Source: Colletotrichum lupini (Eukaryota > Ascomycota > Sordariomycetes > Glomerellales > Glomerellaceae). From it: 64,000 bases of DNA. The first letter of the stretch is position 1. Each line of letters opens with the position of its first letter. Where the stretch lies: NCBI RefSeq assembly GCF_023278565.1, contig NC_064682.1:620001-684000 (forward strand). The letters run 5' to 3'. Both the position numbers and the translations under genes were made by a program. Of this stretch, positions 11,101 through 24,727 are shown piece after piece. Below the pieces are notes generated by a model. That model saw nothing but the letters and a program-made list of their open reading frames with translations, searched no databases and was not told where the DNA came from.

Positions 11101-12522
11101 ATGACCGGCCGATCGCCTTCGTCTTCCGGCCTTCTTCCCATGCCTGGATCGCCATCGTCGTCTTGGGCAATGTACCGCGCCCGCTTATCTGCTCTCTTCC
11201 GAAATGCTGATACTCAGGTGATCGTGGCCTTTTGGCTACTGGGTGCGCTCTCTTGACCTCTTTGCGCTAGGTCTGTCTTTATGCTGACATGTGGGATAGG
11301 CCTCATCAACAATGTCCTCTACGTAATCATCCTCTCCGCTGCCCAAGACCTCGTCGGCTCGTCGGTCCCCAAAGGCGTGGTCCTCCTCGCCGATGTCCTC
11401 CCCTCCTTCTTCACGAAACTGATCGCCCCCTACTTCATCCATCGCGTGCCCTACTCCCTTCGCGTACTGGTCCTCATCGCCCTGTCTTGCTCGGGCATGC
11501 TCCTCGTCTCCCTCACGCCGCCTACGAAATCCGTCGCCGTGAAGATGGTCGGCGTCGTCATCGCCAGCCTCAGCTCCGGTGGCGGCGAGCTCAGCTTCCT
11601 CGGGCTGACGCACTACTACGGCCCCATGAGCCTCGCGGGCTGGGGCAGCGGGACGGGTGCGGCGGGTCTGGTCGGGGCGGGTCTATACGTGGTGCTCACA
11701 GACTGGTGGGGCTTCAGCGTGCGGAACAGCCTGTTGTTCTCTGCTTGCTTGCCATCCATCATGTTCGTGAGCTTCTTCGTCATATTGCCAAAGGGGCCGC
11801 TCAAGGCGGGGCGGAAAGAGTACACGGTTGTTCCGGAGCAGGATCTGGAAGAGGAGGACGTTGAGGAGCTGTCGCAGAACGCCGCGTCGTCGGCTCTGCT
11901 TGCGCCGGGACCCGCGACCACTTCGACGGCGTATTCGGTACAGCACACTGATGCGCACAGCTTCCAACACAACTTGAAGAGGGCAAAGTCGCTTTTCTTT
12001 CCGTATATGCTGCCGCTTTTACTGGTATACATTGCCGAGTATACCATCAACCAGGGCGTTGCGCCGACACTGCTCTTTCCGCTGGCGTCATCACCGTTCA
12101 AGGAGTTCCGCGAGTTTTATCCCATGTACGGATTCCTGTACCAGCTGGGCGTCTTTATTTCGCGGTCTTCGACGCCGTTCTATCGGATCCACCGCCTCTA
12201 TCTACCATCGCTGTTGCAAATCGCCAACCTCGTGCTCCTGACGTGCCACGCGCTATTTGACTTCATCCCGTCGGTGTACGTGGTGTTTTTCATTGTGTTC
12301 TGGGAGGGACTGCTGGGCGGCGCGGTATACGTCAACACCTTTGCGGAGGTCATGGAAAAGGTACCGAGCGAGGACAGGGAATTCAGCTTGAGTGCGACAA
12401 GTGTGAGTGACAGCGGGGGTATCTGCATTGCCGGGTTCGTCGGCATCGTCATGGAGGTGCAACTTTGCAACTGGCAGGTTGCGCATGGGCGGGATTGGTG
12501 TCGCAAGATCAAGGTTGGATGA
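11101..12522 (+). CDS. BTN1: CLN3/battenin homologue BTN1, vacuolar membrane protein
   Basis: Exons 11101-11242 and 11300-12522 (intron 11243-11299, GTGCGC..TAG) encode 454 aa. An alternative acceptor at 11270 runs straight into a stop, so 11299 is preferred. Splicing gives FWLLG joined to [19 protein letters not shown], the hallmark first helix of CLN3/Btn1. About ten or eleven membrane helices follow. The conserved [10 protein letters not shown] and [12 protein letters not shown] segments are present, as is the [24 protein letters not shown] region, shown here in part. A hydrophilic acidic loop ([12 protein letters not shown]) lies near residue 240. Btn1 influences vacuolar pH, basic amino acid transport and endosome-Golgi traffic; human CLN3 is mutated in Batten disease. 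Confidence 0.93.
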
Positions 12523-14483
12523 GAGGAGACCATCAAGATGCTATTGCTGTGCAGCACCTGGGCAGCGGCCTGTGTCGAGCGTGGGGGCCCCGCGACTGGA
12601 GAGGGTTCTGGTACGATACCTTGCAAGGAGGGGTTGTCCCGTCGTCCACGATACAATCCGGGAACGGGCGCTTAGGTTACACGGGTTCGGGCCCGGGGGT
12701 TGGCCGGACGGGGGCGTTGATTAACGACGCTCAGCACGGCGTGACACGACTTTTATTTTCTTCCCTTTTTGATTCCAGAACATTGTGATTCACTTGGGAG
12801 CGATTTGCATTACAGGCGTCAGCCACAGGATAGAACGGTCGGGGACTCCCTTGTCTCACTGGATTCGGCAATGCATGTCAATTGGGGAATAGCAAAAGAC
12901 ATGTGTGGACGGACATGAAATCAAGCCAGGGCCCAGGGTGGTGAATGAGGTTGTTCCGACGTCAGACATTGTGCCACTTGCACGAGGGTCCACAAATACG
13001 TTTATAGGGGAGAATGGGCGCCCAGTCGCTTGATTTTCTCGCATGACTTTTTCCCCGTCTGGTTGAAGGAACAGCTGACACAACATGCCACGATGGGTCC
13101 CCCTTTCGTTTTTAATACCACAAATCATAAATGAGATCAATTAGAGGAATCTCACTGGCGAAAGACAGATGCTAGATTCCAGATTCAAGTTTCAGTGATT
13201 TGCTCATTGCACCATGATTCATGGTGGTTGAAGAGATTTCCCGGGCCAATTGGGCGTTGATACGTTTGTTCTCGGGAGGGTCCCGGGGGGGCTAACGTTA
13301 GGGACAACGCTGCATTGGCAGGACGGGACCTGATGTTCCAACGACGTTGCACTGACCGCCGGGCGGCCATTTGTCTGCATTGTTTATCAACTTGGCGCTG
13401 AAAAAAATTAGTAGAGAAAAAAAACTGAACCGATTAGCCTAGGCGGACTTGTTCCGTGGCCGGTGTTGCTGCCATTTTACGGCGGTCAGCGGCGAGCGAG
13501 CGGCCAGCGACCAACCCGAGAAATTTTCTCATTCGCAGTCATTTGTTCTCCGGCGTCTTCTTCTATTAGCTCCCCATTCGCCTCGGGGTCTTAGTCTCGG
13601 TGGTAATTGTAGCCAAAACGTTGATTCATGTAGGAAATGATATTTGTTATCCGCCACTACTCTCGGTCCATTTCCTTGAAAATTTCTCGCCTTCTCTACC
13701 GTAAGGTCGCTTAAGGTGAGGCGTGCGGTCACCGGTGTAAGGCAGAGAAGGTAGTCACCGCTGGGCCTGTTCCGGTTCATCTTCGCCCAGAGTTCTGAGT
13801 TCTCTTACACTGAGATTTGGATCTGGCAGTCAGTCTCTCTTGACCAAGATTCTAGGACTCGCCTTATCTGCACGACACGATACAATTCTCCTTCCACTTC
13901 ACCCCTGCTTTCATCAGACACAGATGGTATCATCAGCCCAGATACCTATTCTAGCAGTCACCGCTTTCTGGTCTGGTACTACCTTATTCCCACGGCCACC
14001 TCATCCGAATACACCTCCAAGCTCCGAATAGGCCTCAGGTCTCATTCACCTCATCTAGAGCTCGACCCTGAGCTTCTGAAGTGCCAAGTGGTGCTAGATT
14101 ACGGATCCAATATCCGTCGTTCCTTCCCCCTGCAACCTTCCCGCGCCCCTGCCGCAGCTTCCATTTTCATTTTCCATCCCACCTCGACTTTGACCTGAGG
14201 CTCGGCCTGCGTTGCTCGTCCATTGCCTCATTCGGCTCTGACGACCCAAAGCCTGAGGAAACGGAAAGTGATACCACCACCGCCCTTTCCTCTCCTTCCC
14301 CTTGGAAAAGCGCCGCACCTCGACCGGACTTTTTATAGCTTCAACTTTTCTGAATTCTTTCAATTCTTCCACCTTTCTACCACCTTTTTCTCTCTCACAA
14401 AAGGAACCCTCACGCTTCTACTCTTCACACCTCTTCCATTCACACATATTCACACCCGTAAGCGCTTCGGGCATAACTACATA
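12523..14483. other. Intergenic, long leader region of the 2EXR gene
   Basis: Nearly 2 kb without a recognisable gene. From about 13,800 onward the sequence becomes pyrimidine-rich (CT tracts), typical of a long fungal promoter and 5' UTR ahead of the gene at 14484. Short frames here have no domain content. Confidence 0.5.
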
Positions 14484-15501
14484 ATGGACGACACAGTCGA
14501 GCACAACGGCACGGGTGACCCGTATGATATGTCACATACCTTACCACAGCCGGCTTCCCTCATCACAGATCTAGCAGACCTGGACCTCTCCGAAGAAGTG
14601 AAGCCACGCACATTCCACCTCTTCAAGGACCTTCCGCCCGAGATCCGCATAAAGATATGGCGTCTCGCGGCACCCAAGCCCACTGTCGTGGAGCGTATAT
14701 CCAATAGCACGACCTTGGCCTATGGACTTCACCGCCCTGTCCCAGCACTCCTGCAGGTCTGCCAGGAATCTCGCGCCGAGATGCTCTACGATCCTGAGAA
14801 CCCGCGTGGTCTGAGAGACGAGCAGTTTGAGATGCTGCATCTCTCCAGAGGACACCAGGCGCAAGGCAAGGGTGTGTACATGAATTATCGCCATGATACA
14901 CTCTTGATCTATAGAGGTGAGTTTTGCCTTTCACCCAGTTATCTCACTTTCCAAAAAAAGAGGGAAATCTTCAAAGACTAACACATTCACAGGACCGGCT
15001 CAGTCAATCATGCCCAGTGCTCTCTCCTTCATCAACCTCCGCCATCTTGCCATGGAATGGGGCCTCCGCCCCTGCTGGGTGCAGGACCACTGCCACAAGG
15101 GCGTCCGTCTCCTCCGGCAGTTCCCCAACCTCAAGACGATCACGCTCCTTGTCACCTTTCATCTCTTCAACGCGCTGCCTCTGGGCGAGTCGGGTAGAAA
15201 GCACCGCGAGCAGACGCAGAAGCGCCGGGCGCTCAATGAGATCAAGTCGTGGGTTCTTGGAGAGATTGATCAAGCTTTGGAGCAGGACGCCAATGCTCGT
15301 GCTGCCGCCGCTGCCGAAGCTGCTGCCAGCAATGACGCCAATATCGATACTAACTATGGCCCTTCATCCGAGTCTGCATCCACAACTTCAGCTGCGCCTC
15401 AGTCTTCTACACGCACCACTGCGTCTCCGGCTATCTGGAACCCGCCTGAGGTCAGAGTCGTCCCAAAGACAAAGTACTGGAGCATGCCGGCGTCGGCCTA
15501 G
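14484..15501 (+). CDS. 2EXR-domain protein of unknown function
   Basis: Exons 14484-14916 and 14993-15501 encode 313 aa; the intron has GTGAGT, a CTAAC branch site and CAG. The segment FHLFKDLPPEIRIKIWRLA (residues about 51-69) followed by VPALLQVCQESRAEML is the 2EXR signature, a domain greatly expanded in Pezizomycotina and of unknown biochemical role. The C-terminal third is Ala/Ser/Thr-rich low complexity and probably disordered. The start ATG follows ACTACATA and is the first Met of the frame that leaves a compact N-terminus. There is no signal peptide or membrane helix, so it is likely cytosolic or nuclear. Confidence 0.85.
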
Positions 15502-17360
15502 AACGCCCCGGACGACATTGCTTTCCAGACTGCTATCCAAATCTTGATCGATGGATCTCGGGCTCTCGGCGAGCCAAATATGGATATATATATCCCATGG
15601 GAAGTCATCAGCCGTGTTCATCGTTAGTGTTCCGCCAGTCAGCACTCCCTGGGGGTTCATGGGTATTGGCGGCGGAATGATACCCGTAAAAGAGGGAGAG
15701 GGCGGCGGTTCTCATGGCACGGTGGAAATCATAAGGAAACATGATGATCTGGGTTATGGGGACATGAGGGAGCGTTATTCTCTTTGAAAGCATAGCATTG
15801 GGAAGGGCTGCGGCATCAATGGGGCCCAGGCAAAGGGCCATGGCTTTTGCATTCATGGAAAAAAGGGCATAATGGGGCGTTAACCTTTGATTTTCTTTGA
15901 TACCAAGTCGATAAATGCATCGATTACACACACAACACCTCTCAGTTCTTACCTCTATGGTATATTGATGAAAATAATACCCTATCCTCCGTACCTTTAT
16001 CGTTCCGAATGCATTGAAACGTTTGACATCTGAGTGTGTGAGGGTGTTGGTGAGAGCCTCAGGACGGGTACGGGATGTGACGCTGTTGAGTATGATCATT
16101 CAGGGGAAGGGCCTATCGGAGGAGGGGCTGTCGTACCGCTGCAAGTACGGCCTCGACCGACTTGGGGGCTTTGGCAGTGTGGTACGGATACAATGCGCAA
16201 TGCACTTCAGGCACCGGGTGGCCCCCACGCCAGCGATACCAACACTGAGAATCGCGGCCAGAGTGCATCTTGGCAGAAAGTACGAGGTGTTTTGGTCCAG
16301 GCTGCTCACCGCATTCATATCGAGAATTGATTGTCAAACTTCTAAAACGGGATTTGGTTCCTTGCCATCTCCGAGATTCAGGTACGGCAGGCGCCTCGGT
16401 GCAATTTTCTCGTGCGAGTGCGAGGCGCGATAGGGGACCATTGTTCGGGAATACGATGGGTGGGTTCGGAGGACGGAGGGGGAGCTCGGTCGGATCTTGA
16501 GGGTGCGTTATCCAGATGGGGTCTTTTCGGATTGTGTTGGTTTTTGAATATGGGTCATGCTCTTCTAGGGTACTAGGAGGCTACCATGGGATAGTATGTT
16601 GGCTAGAACGGAACAGAGGGTCTGTACTCTTTTTGCTGCATTCGCGCATTCGCATATGTATTTAGGTTTCGGTGTAGGGCCTGGTTGGTGAGCTGTCTCG
16701 CGATGAAGGGGCGTGTTAGTCCTGTTGGTGGCTATTGCTCTTCGATTGGACTGCTAACACTCAAGATCTCCTGTCTTACTGCAAAAGGCATAGTAATCGC
16801 CCTTCTGCACCTTTCTAAATCCCTTCCCTCGTTGCTGTTGGGCTCCCTATATAAGGGGGCCAATGTAGATATACGCATCGGGAAAATCTGGGGTGGACAG
16901 CGGTGTCTCTCTTACGCATCGTGACACCCAAGGTAAAGAGCGAAGATCCAACGACAGGCCCGCAAACCGGAATCTCTCTTCATTTGCTCAACTCGCTCAT
17001 CGAATTGTTCTGGAAAGCTTCCACGCATGTTCTTTCCGACTTCTACAATCGTAGAAATTTGGGGAAAAGGAAAGGGAGGCATACTAAGAAGGTGGTGCTT
17101 GGGGAAAGTGATGCACCTATGACGCACCTGCCCTCACCTTACGCTCTTTCCCCAGATTCGCTCAAGCGTCTTGGTGTCGTCACCGTCCAATTGCACGGCA
17201 GCCTCCAAACTTCAACTTCAACTTCATCGCATGGTCTAGCCATTTTGACGCACAACACTGAGATCATTCACTGCAAACGCATCCTGTCGATAAAAAGAAA
17301 ACCCTATATCAAAAGAGACCGGGATCAAACAGCTCCTACACTCTCCCTCATAACACCACA
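15502..17360. other. Intergenic, no gene recognised
   Basis: No supported gene. A 153-codon plus frame ending at 17364 overlaps the start of the next gene in another frame and is rejected. A TATATAAGG motif occurs at about 16,848-16,856, roughly 500 bases ahead of the next start, and could belong to its promoter. Confidence 0.45.
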
Positions 17361-17809
17361 ATGATCCCCGCAAGACCTCTCCCCCTCCGCCGCCTCGCGG
17401 CCGCGCGACCCGTTTCCGGACTCGGAGCCACGACGGCACCCTTCACCGCGGCGCGCCGGGTTGAGGGCCAGGTCCGGTGGAGCACGCATAACCCCAAGGA
17501 AGGCGACCTCGGTGGACCCGGTGGGCAGGAGCCTGTGCCGTCTACGAGCAGTGCCGCGCAGAGCTGGTGAGTGCACCCCGTCTCATGTGACAAGATTCTA
17601 GAGGGAATTCACTTGTTGTTGGAGGTGTGTCCATGGTCCTGTGTTAACGTGTTTTGGGGACTAGGCCGACGTTGGTCGCTATTGCTGCTGTTGGACTCGG
17701 TGTTGGGAGCTATCTTGTTCATATAACGGGTAAGTCCAAGGGGCAGGGGACGGTGATGGAGAAGGGGGAGTTTGATAAGTTAGCGGAGAGGGTTGCGTCG
17801 AGGAAGTAG
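17361..17809 (+). CDS. Small single-pass protein, probably mitochondrial inner membrane (116 aa)
   Basis: Exons 17361-17566 and 17665-17809 (GTGAGT..TAG) encode 116 aa. The N-terminus, MIPARPLPLRRLAAARPVSG, is Arg/Ala-rich and lacks acids, like a mitochondrial targeting sequence. After a Gly/Pro-rich stretch a single membrane helix lies at about residues 71-90 (TLVAIAAVGLGVGSYLVHIT), followed by a short charged tail ending in Lys. A GTAAGT occurs inside exon 2, but the frame reads through it to a natural stop, so a second intron is not required. I do not recognise the family. Its stop codon lies only 83 bases before the duplicated target site of the LTR retrotransposon. Confidence 0.72.
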
Positions 17810-17892
17810 AGACTGCTGGGTTAGTGGTTGGGTCTGAATGGGCTCAAGCGTGGGTGAGGTTTGAGGGATATTAAGGCCAAAAGCTATAAAGG

Positions 17893-17897
17893 ATCTG
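17893..17897. repeat. Left target-site duplication ATCTG
   Basis: ATCTG directly precedes the left LTR (TGTCGG...) and is repeated at 24933-24937 directly after the right LTR. Five bases is the usual staggered-cut length for Ty1/copia integration. Both copies are intact. Confidence 0.9.
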
Positions 17898-18102
17898 TGT
17901 CGGATTAGAAGTCTAATTCGACCGCAGCATACAGCCGACTGCGCAGGGGCTAATTAGGGGCCCTATTTATAATTATCGTAGCTAGCCTAACCTACGGTTA
18001 GAACCTCCTTTTTATACCTACGACGCAGATATTTATATAATTTAATTAATCTCTTTGTTAATTACGGTTCGAACTAACTACCCTATAATAAGAATACTAA
18101 TA
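17898..18102 (+). repeat. Left LTR (205 bp)
   Basis: Starts TGTCGG and ends AATACTAATA, the RIP-altered form of a TG...CA terminus. It aligns end to end without gaps to 24728-24932; I count about 30 differences by eye, all C/T or G/A transitions in both directions, so each copy has been mutated separately after insertion. Confidence 0.93.
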
Positions 18103-19199
18103 CTAATTAGTAATTAAATTCTATTATTATAGATCGGTAAGGTATCTCACTATATAAAAAAGACGACCTCTTAATACTATATAGGATAAGAGATTTATAT
18201 TAATTAACCTTACGAAAATAAATAAAAAAAGAGGTAATTTTTAAATACTATACGGAATTAAGTAATCGTAGCCCTTTATTACTTATAAAAGGTTAACGTT
18301 TATTACGTTAAACTACGTTAATTAATAGAACTACTTAAGTAACTAGCCTTTTACCGTCACCCCGAGTAGCTTTTTTACTAAATAACTTTTCTATAGCCGG
18401 CCCGCGATTAAAAATTAATTAATTAAATTAGTAAAAGTATAATATAAAAGAGCACTATGCGATTAAAAAAGGGGATTTCTAAACGTAAATATTCTTATTT
18501 AATAATAAAAGTAACCCTATAGGAGTTATTAAGCTAAGAGATTTATAGTATATAGGAAAGTTTATTATTACGAGGATTTTATAAATACGACTTTAAGCCC
18601 GCGATTTAAATAACTTCTTTATAGCTCCCTTAACTACCCCCTAGGTATTACTTAGGAATATAATATAGGGAACGGTTTAACGAGGGAGGAGGGGATTTAG
18701 AGGTCTTAATAATATCGAGCTAAGAGTATTACGGATCTCGGAGATTAACCTAAGAAGAAGGTAGCTACCCTAAAGTAGTCCTGCGACCTCCTATTAAAGT
18801 TATTATTAGCTTAAAAAAAGGCTAAAAAGACGAGGATCTAAGGAGAAAAGAAAAGAATCCTCTAGAGGGCTACTAAAGGGCTTTTTTTTTATATTAACTT
18901 ATAGCGCGAGATTACTAATTTTAAAAAATTAACTAAAAAAGCTATTTAGAGATTATAAAGAGCACGAGGCTTAAGAAGCTAGAAGTATATAGAATAGCGG
19001 AAATCGGTAACTAATAAAGATCCCGAGACTAATTACTATATCTTTTTATAGTAATATAAACGTTTATTACTACTATTATTAAAAAGAACTACTAAAACCT
19101 ACCTTTTTTTATTAAATAAAAAGGAGGATCTTAATAAGTACGATAGCTAGCGATTTAAAAAGGTAGTAGTAATTATTAAAAATAGTAAAAACGAGAGTA

Positions 19200-22100
19200 G
19201 TAGTAAGACGGCGAGAAAAAGCGGGAATCTTTTAGACCCTAATAAATTCGTTAAGTAATAAAAATACGGATTTACTACGACTAGTGCGCGGATTAAATAT
19301 ATCTCTATTAAAATTAAATATACTAGTAACTATTAATACGGGTATAAGCTAGAGCACGACCCTTAGCGAGTTAGGGTAAAAAAAAAGAGGACAAAACCCG
19401 ATCTTAAATAGAATCCTAATCCCTTATAAGTAGGTAAATATTAACCCGGATTATTAGAGGACGTAGATATATAGAATTATAGATTAGTTTAATAATAAGT
19501 AAATTAACGCGGTATTAATCTATTTAACTAAGGTCTATAAGAAAAAGGGGCTATAAGGGTAACCCCTATTTTATAAGATCGTAAACGACCTTAATTACTA
19601 ACTAAACAAATAGTTCGTAAGTATAAGCCTAAGAATTATAAAAGTAGTTAATAAATTCTTTTACGAGCGAGGGGTATTACTAACGTAATTATAATTACGA
19701 GAGCTATATAAAATATTAATAATAATAATTATAGAGGAGGAATTCGTGCTATAGAACTAGGTATAGGTCGATAGAGCGTATAATCGCTTTAACGAATTTA
19801 AAAAAAGGGTAAACGACCTAGATTTCCTCTTTATAATTACTAACGAAAATCTATCGTTATAAAAGGATATACCGGGGCAAAATATAGTACTAGAAATACG
19901 ATAATTAATAATTTTGCCTATTTCGATCTATAACTTATTACCACTATTAATACGAAATTCGGTACCGATCGGCTAATAAAAAAGGAGGTAGACGACCTAA
20001 AATTACTAATAGTATGTAGCGACGCAGGGATCGTATATAAATATTAAAAATCTAATAGTAAATATAAAGTAATTTATAAACCTTAAAAAGATCTTTTCGA
20101 AAGAGAAATTATACTCTAGGGGGAAGTATAAGGTCTTATAAAAAACCCTAACGATATTTTACGATTACTACGAAAAAGTCGGAATTAGGGAACACTAGTA
20201 CTATTTAGTAATTAATATCGTATTTATAAATAAAGCTTCTAATTACTACTACGAAGCGGTACGTAATCTTAATTAAAACGACTTTTTTAGTATAATTAAC
20301 GCAATCCGAAGCCGCTTCGAGACCTATAATAAGAACCTAAAGCTCCTATTTAAGCTATAAGCGATTTTTTTTATATTTATAGCTAGGATAATAGAGGGTA
20401 AATTATAAATAAAGATCCTCGAAAAGCTTATCGATCGAATTAATAAGCTAGCGAAAACCTAGCTAAATAAGGGGATAAACGAGCGGAAAGTCGGATATTT
20501 TTATACTATAGTTTAGTATATACTAGAGGTAAAAATAACCCTATACTAAGTACCTAAAGATTACGAAACGCTCTACTCGAGGCTAAGATCTAGTTTTGAT
20601 ATTAAAATAAGAATATTGTACTAAACCTATTTTTAAATATACGACGGCCCTTATTAATAATATTAGGTCGATTGAACGTATAATAAGAAAAGAAAAGAGG
20701 CTAGATATAGTAATTATTAGTAAGAAGGCCTAGATTCGTTAAATAGGTAGAGATTTAACTTACGGGTAGGGTAATAGAAGAGGTAATACTATATTTATAA
20801 AAAGGATAGATATTAGTTAAGTAACTACTCTAAAGAAGAGTATACTAAATCGTACGAATAGTATAAAAAGTTAAGGGTAGTAAATAGTAAAACTAGCCCT
20901 CGTCGGTTTAACTAATTCCTCGTTATATATAAAGGTAGATCCGGGGGTATAGAACCTAGCGATAGTAATTAAAATAGCGGCCTAAAGTATATACCCTTTA
21001 TAAGAAATTTAGAAAATAAAAAAGATCTTACCCCCTATATTAACGAATTAGATTATAATAAAATAGATAATATTAACTATTCTTTTTTCGCCCCGTTAAT
21101 ATCTAGAGGATATATAAAGCTAAACGAATAGAGGGTAGTAAAAGCTCTTAATAAGTAAGCTTTTATCTATAGATAGTAAGGAAAGGTCCCTTAAATAACG
21201 GATACGGAGGCGGCTAAAAGGGCGAATTTAATAGGGCAAAAGCCTATTCTCTTAATAATTAAAGAGAAGACGCTATTTCTCTTAATATTTAAAAAAAAGG
21301 AATATAGTACTAAGTAAATCTAGGGGTAGCTAGAGGGGTCCTTTTTATATTACTTAGATCCCTTAAATACTAAGCTTATATAAGTATTCTATACGAGCAA
21401 AAGGTACGGCCTAAACGATTTTTATAGGATTATCCTAAATACTAAAGTATCGTAATAGTTAACTAAAAGAAAAGGGTAATTCTAAGCGCTATAAAAGATC
21501 GTATTAATAACGCTTAATACGTTAATAGCGGGTATTATAAAAATTAGTTTCGGCCTAAGTAAGGAAATCGTCGCCCTAGGTATAGTAAAAGTAGAGATAT
21601 ACTTTAGAACGATAACTTTCTATATTTTACTTATTAATACCCCATTTCTCTTATATCTAAAAAATATAGATCGACTAGGTATTATATTTAATAATATGAG
21701 GAACAGAATCTCTAGTAGTAAGTACTTTAAAATAATTAAATAATAATAGGGATATGCGTTTATAAAGCTTATTAATAATACGAAGTTAATTAATTACCTA
21801 ACGGAAAGTGAGCTTAAAAAACTATATTAGAGATTTAAGTACCCGTTAGTTACGAGGCTATATAACTTCTTAAAGTAATTAAGTAATAATAATATCGAAA
21901 TAGGGGCGCTAGAGTAGTTAACGAAAGTATATTACTAATGCTAAATAAATGCGCAGAGCCTACGCAAATTTAAATTTAAATTACGTAATAAGCTTAACTT
22001 TAACTAAGAAATCGTCGTCGATATTTTCTATTTAAATAGTCGGCTAGTACTATATATAATTAACGTAGCTATATCTTTCTAAATAGGGTAATTCCTCTAG

Positions 22101-24580
22101 GATTTATAAGTAAAAATAGTATAAGTAGCCTTATAAAAAAGCTAGATCGATATATATTAAGGACCGCTAAATAATATTAAAACCAACGCTAATATTAGCT
22201 TTAAGTTAGTAAAATTTAGGGATAATATAACGGCTTACGGTATATAGCTAAAAGTCGTACCTATTAAAACGTACTATAGTATTAGAAAGGTAGAAAGGGT
22301 ATATTAGTAGTTTAAAAGGGCGTTTAGAATTATTAAAAAGGAAAATCCGGATTCTACTAACGACGAATACCTCTAAATAGTACTTAAATACTATAACGAT
22401 ACTATAGGGCCTAACGGACTTATACTAACGCTATTAGTATTTAGAGCATATTTAAGAACGACCTTAGCCTTATTACTATTACTAAGTATAAGCTAACGAG
22501 CCTAAGTAATTAAAAAAGTAATACGGGTACTGCATAAAGTAAGTATAAAAAAGTAAGTTAATAAAGTAATTACTGCGCGCAATAGGCCCGATATAGGGGA
22601 TAATCTAAATATATTACTAAATTCGGATATATAAGTATAGTACGAAATTACTTAATAATAAGCTAGGCTATATAAGTTAATTTCCGTTAACGAGCGCTCT
22701 TATATAGTTACGAGAGATCGTAACTAGCTACTCGAAGTATTAATTATAATAATTAGACCGTACTATATAGATCCTAACGAGGTAATTTTTAACTTATAAA
22801 AAGAAAAAGAGCTAGGGGAAACTATATAACCCGCAGCAGAGGCATAAGAAATTATCCTTAATAAAATCGTCGTAATAGTACTAATAAACGACGAGGAAGA
22901 GGAAATTGCTAAAAGGGTACTAATACTACTAGCGAGACGTTATAAAAAACCATAATAACAAGCCCTAATGCGGCAATTTATTATTAACGACGAGGTAATT
23001 AATACCTTTTATATAATAAAAAAGAAAGCCGATTTCGAACTAGTAGTTAAACTATGTAAAAAAGGCGTAATTATAACTATTAAAAAGCCGTATAAGGGAT
23101 TAGATCTTATTAAAGTAAACACTCTTCGCAATCGAGAGGTCTATTGATTTATCCTATACGACCTAAAAAAACATATAAACCTCCGCATATTTAAATTACG
23201 AATAGTTCGTAAAATTAAAAAGAAAGGAACACCCTAGCCGTACGAAAAGTCTGAATACGTAACTTAGGGGTATAGTAATATTAAAAAGGCGACGCTACTT
23301 ATATAATTACCTACTATATAGCGCTATAGCTAATGATTAATAATAGTACTAATAGTATTACTATAGAAAAAGGGATACGAGATTTAAAGCCGTAATATTA
23401 CCTAGGCCTATATCTAATCGGCTACAGGGCTTATAAAGAAAATCCTAGCCTATCTACTAAAGGAAATAGCTAGTAAGTACTTAGAAAGTACGATTATTAA
23501 AGTACTTAAGCCACTATATAGGCTCGTAAAATCGGGTACCTATTAGTAGGCTACTTACTACGATTTTTATATTAATTAACTATTAATAATTACCTTTACG
23601 TACGACCCGTGCCTACTAGTCGCGGAGTACGAAGGTGACTAATTTAAGATTATTAAAATATAGACTAATAATATATTAAGCCTATTTAATATTAACTTTA
23701 TAAAAAAGGAGGATAAGGAGCTTTAGAAAGCGGGCTTCGTAGTAAAGCTAAAAAAGGTCCTTATAATAAATACCCCCCTAGTATTTAATAATAAGATTTT
23801 TATAATTAAAAAGGAAACCGTCGTTTTTTAGTAAAAGGGTTAGGGTAAGAAGATTAACCTTATTAATCTAAACGTAACTAACGTTAAGAAGCGGTATAAG
23901 GCTAAGCTTATATAAGGGGTATATATTACGAGTATTTATTAACCCGAGGCGACTTTTAACTACGCTAAGGTAGTATAAGCTATAGATCTAACTAAATAAA
24001 ACGTCGAGGTACTTAATAAGCGGCTTAAGTAATAATAAACGAATCTCGATCGAGGTCTCGTTTACTACCTAATCGACTTTATAATTAGCAAGCTCTATAT
24101 CTTTGTTAATAAGTTATTTATAAATAATAACGACCTTATTTTATAATTAGGGTATATTATTATCCTAGCTAACGAGAGTATAGGCAAGAGCGAATTTACT
24201 ATATATAGTAATATAATTTATTACTCGTTAATTAAAAATAAGCGGGTAACGAGAAGTATACTAGCGTCGGAGGTTTATAGTATAGTTAATAGCGTTAACT
24301 TTTCTTATGCGATTTTAATAACGCTAAGGAAAATTACTAATCGAATTAGCCTTTTACTTATTCTAACGGTTATTTATACTAATTCCTATTTATTATATAA
24401 ATACCTCGTTAAATTAGGAATAATAAAGGAAAAAAGGCTTATAATCGATATTATAGCCCTTAAGTAATCGTACGAAAGGCATAAGATACTCGAGATTTAT
24501 TAAATTAATAATAAAAATAACCTCGCAAACGCTTTTATAAAAGCAGTATTAAATAAGGGATTAAAATAATTCGTAAGTAG
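19200..24580 (+). pseudogene. Relic gag-pol of the copia element
   Basis: Stops are scattered throughout, yet domain traces are readable. A CCHC zinc knuckle lies at about 20,786-20,850, where the Cys codons are now TAY instead of TGY and the rest (xxIxKK..., SNYSKEE) matches fungal copia gag. Integrase lies at about 21,830-22,460 (VTRLYNFLK, then the VVDIFYLNSRPVLYIIN core segment). Reverse transcriptase lies at about 23,100-23,900 (NLRIFKLRIV, SPTIQRYS, then a TDDI-like catalytic site). RNase H lies at about 24,060-24,550 (IKSKRVTRS, NNxANAFxKA at the end). Integrase before RT fixes the Ty1/copia order. Changes are almost all substitutions, so frames stay aligned over kilobases. Confidence 0.88.
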
Positions 24581-24727
24581 TAAAAAAGTTATTATATAAA
24601 TAGAGGGATAGGTTATATAAAAAGAGTAAAGAAAAGGGGGAAAAAGAGACGACTTAGTAAACGGGCCCGAGGTCGAATTATACCTCTAACTATAGCGGTT
24701 AAATTAATAAAAAAAAGAGAAAGTTAA

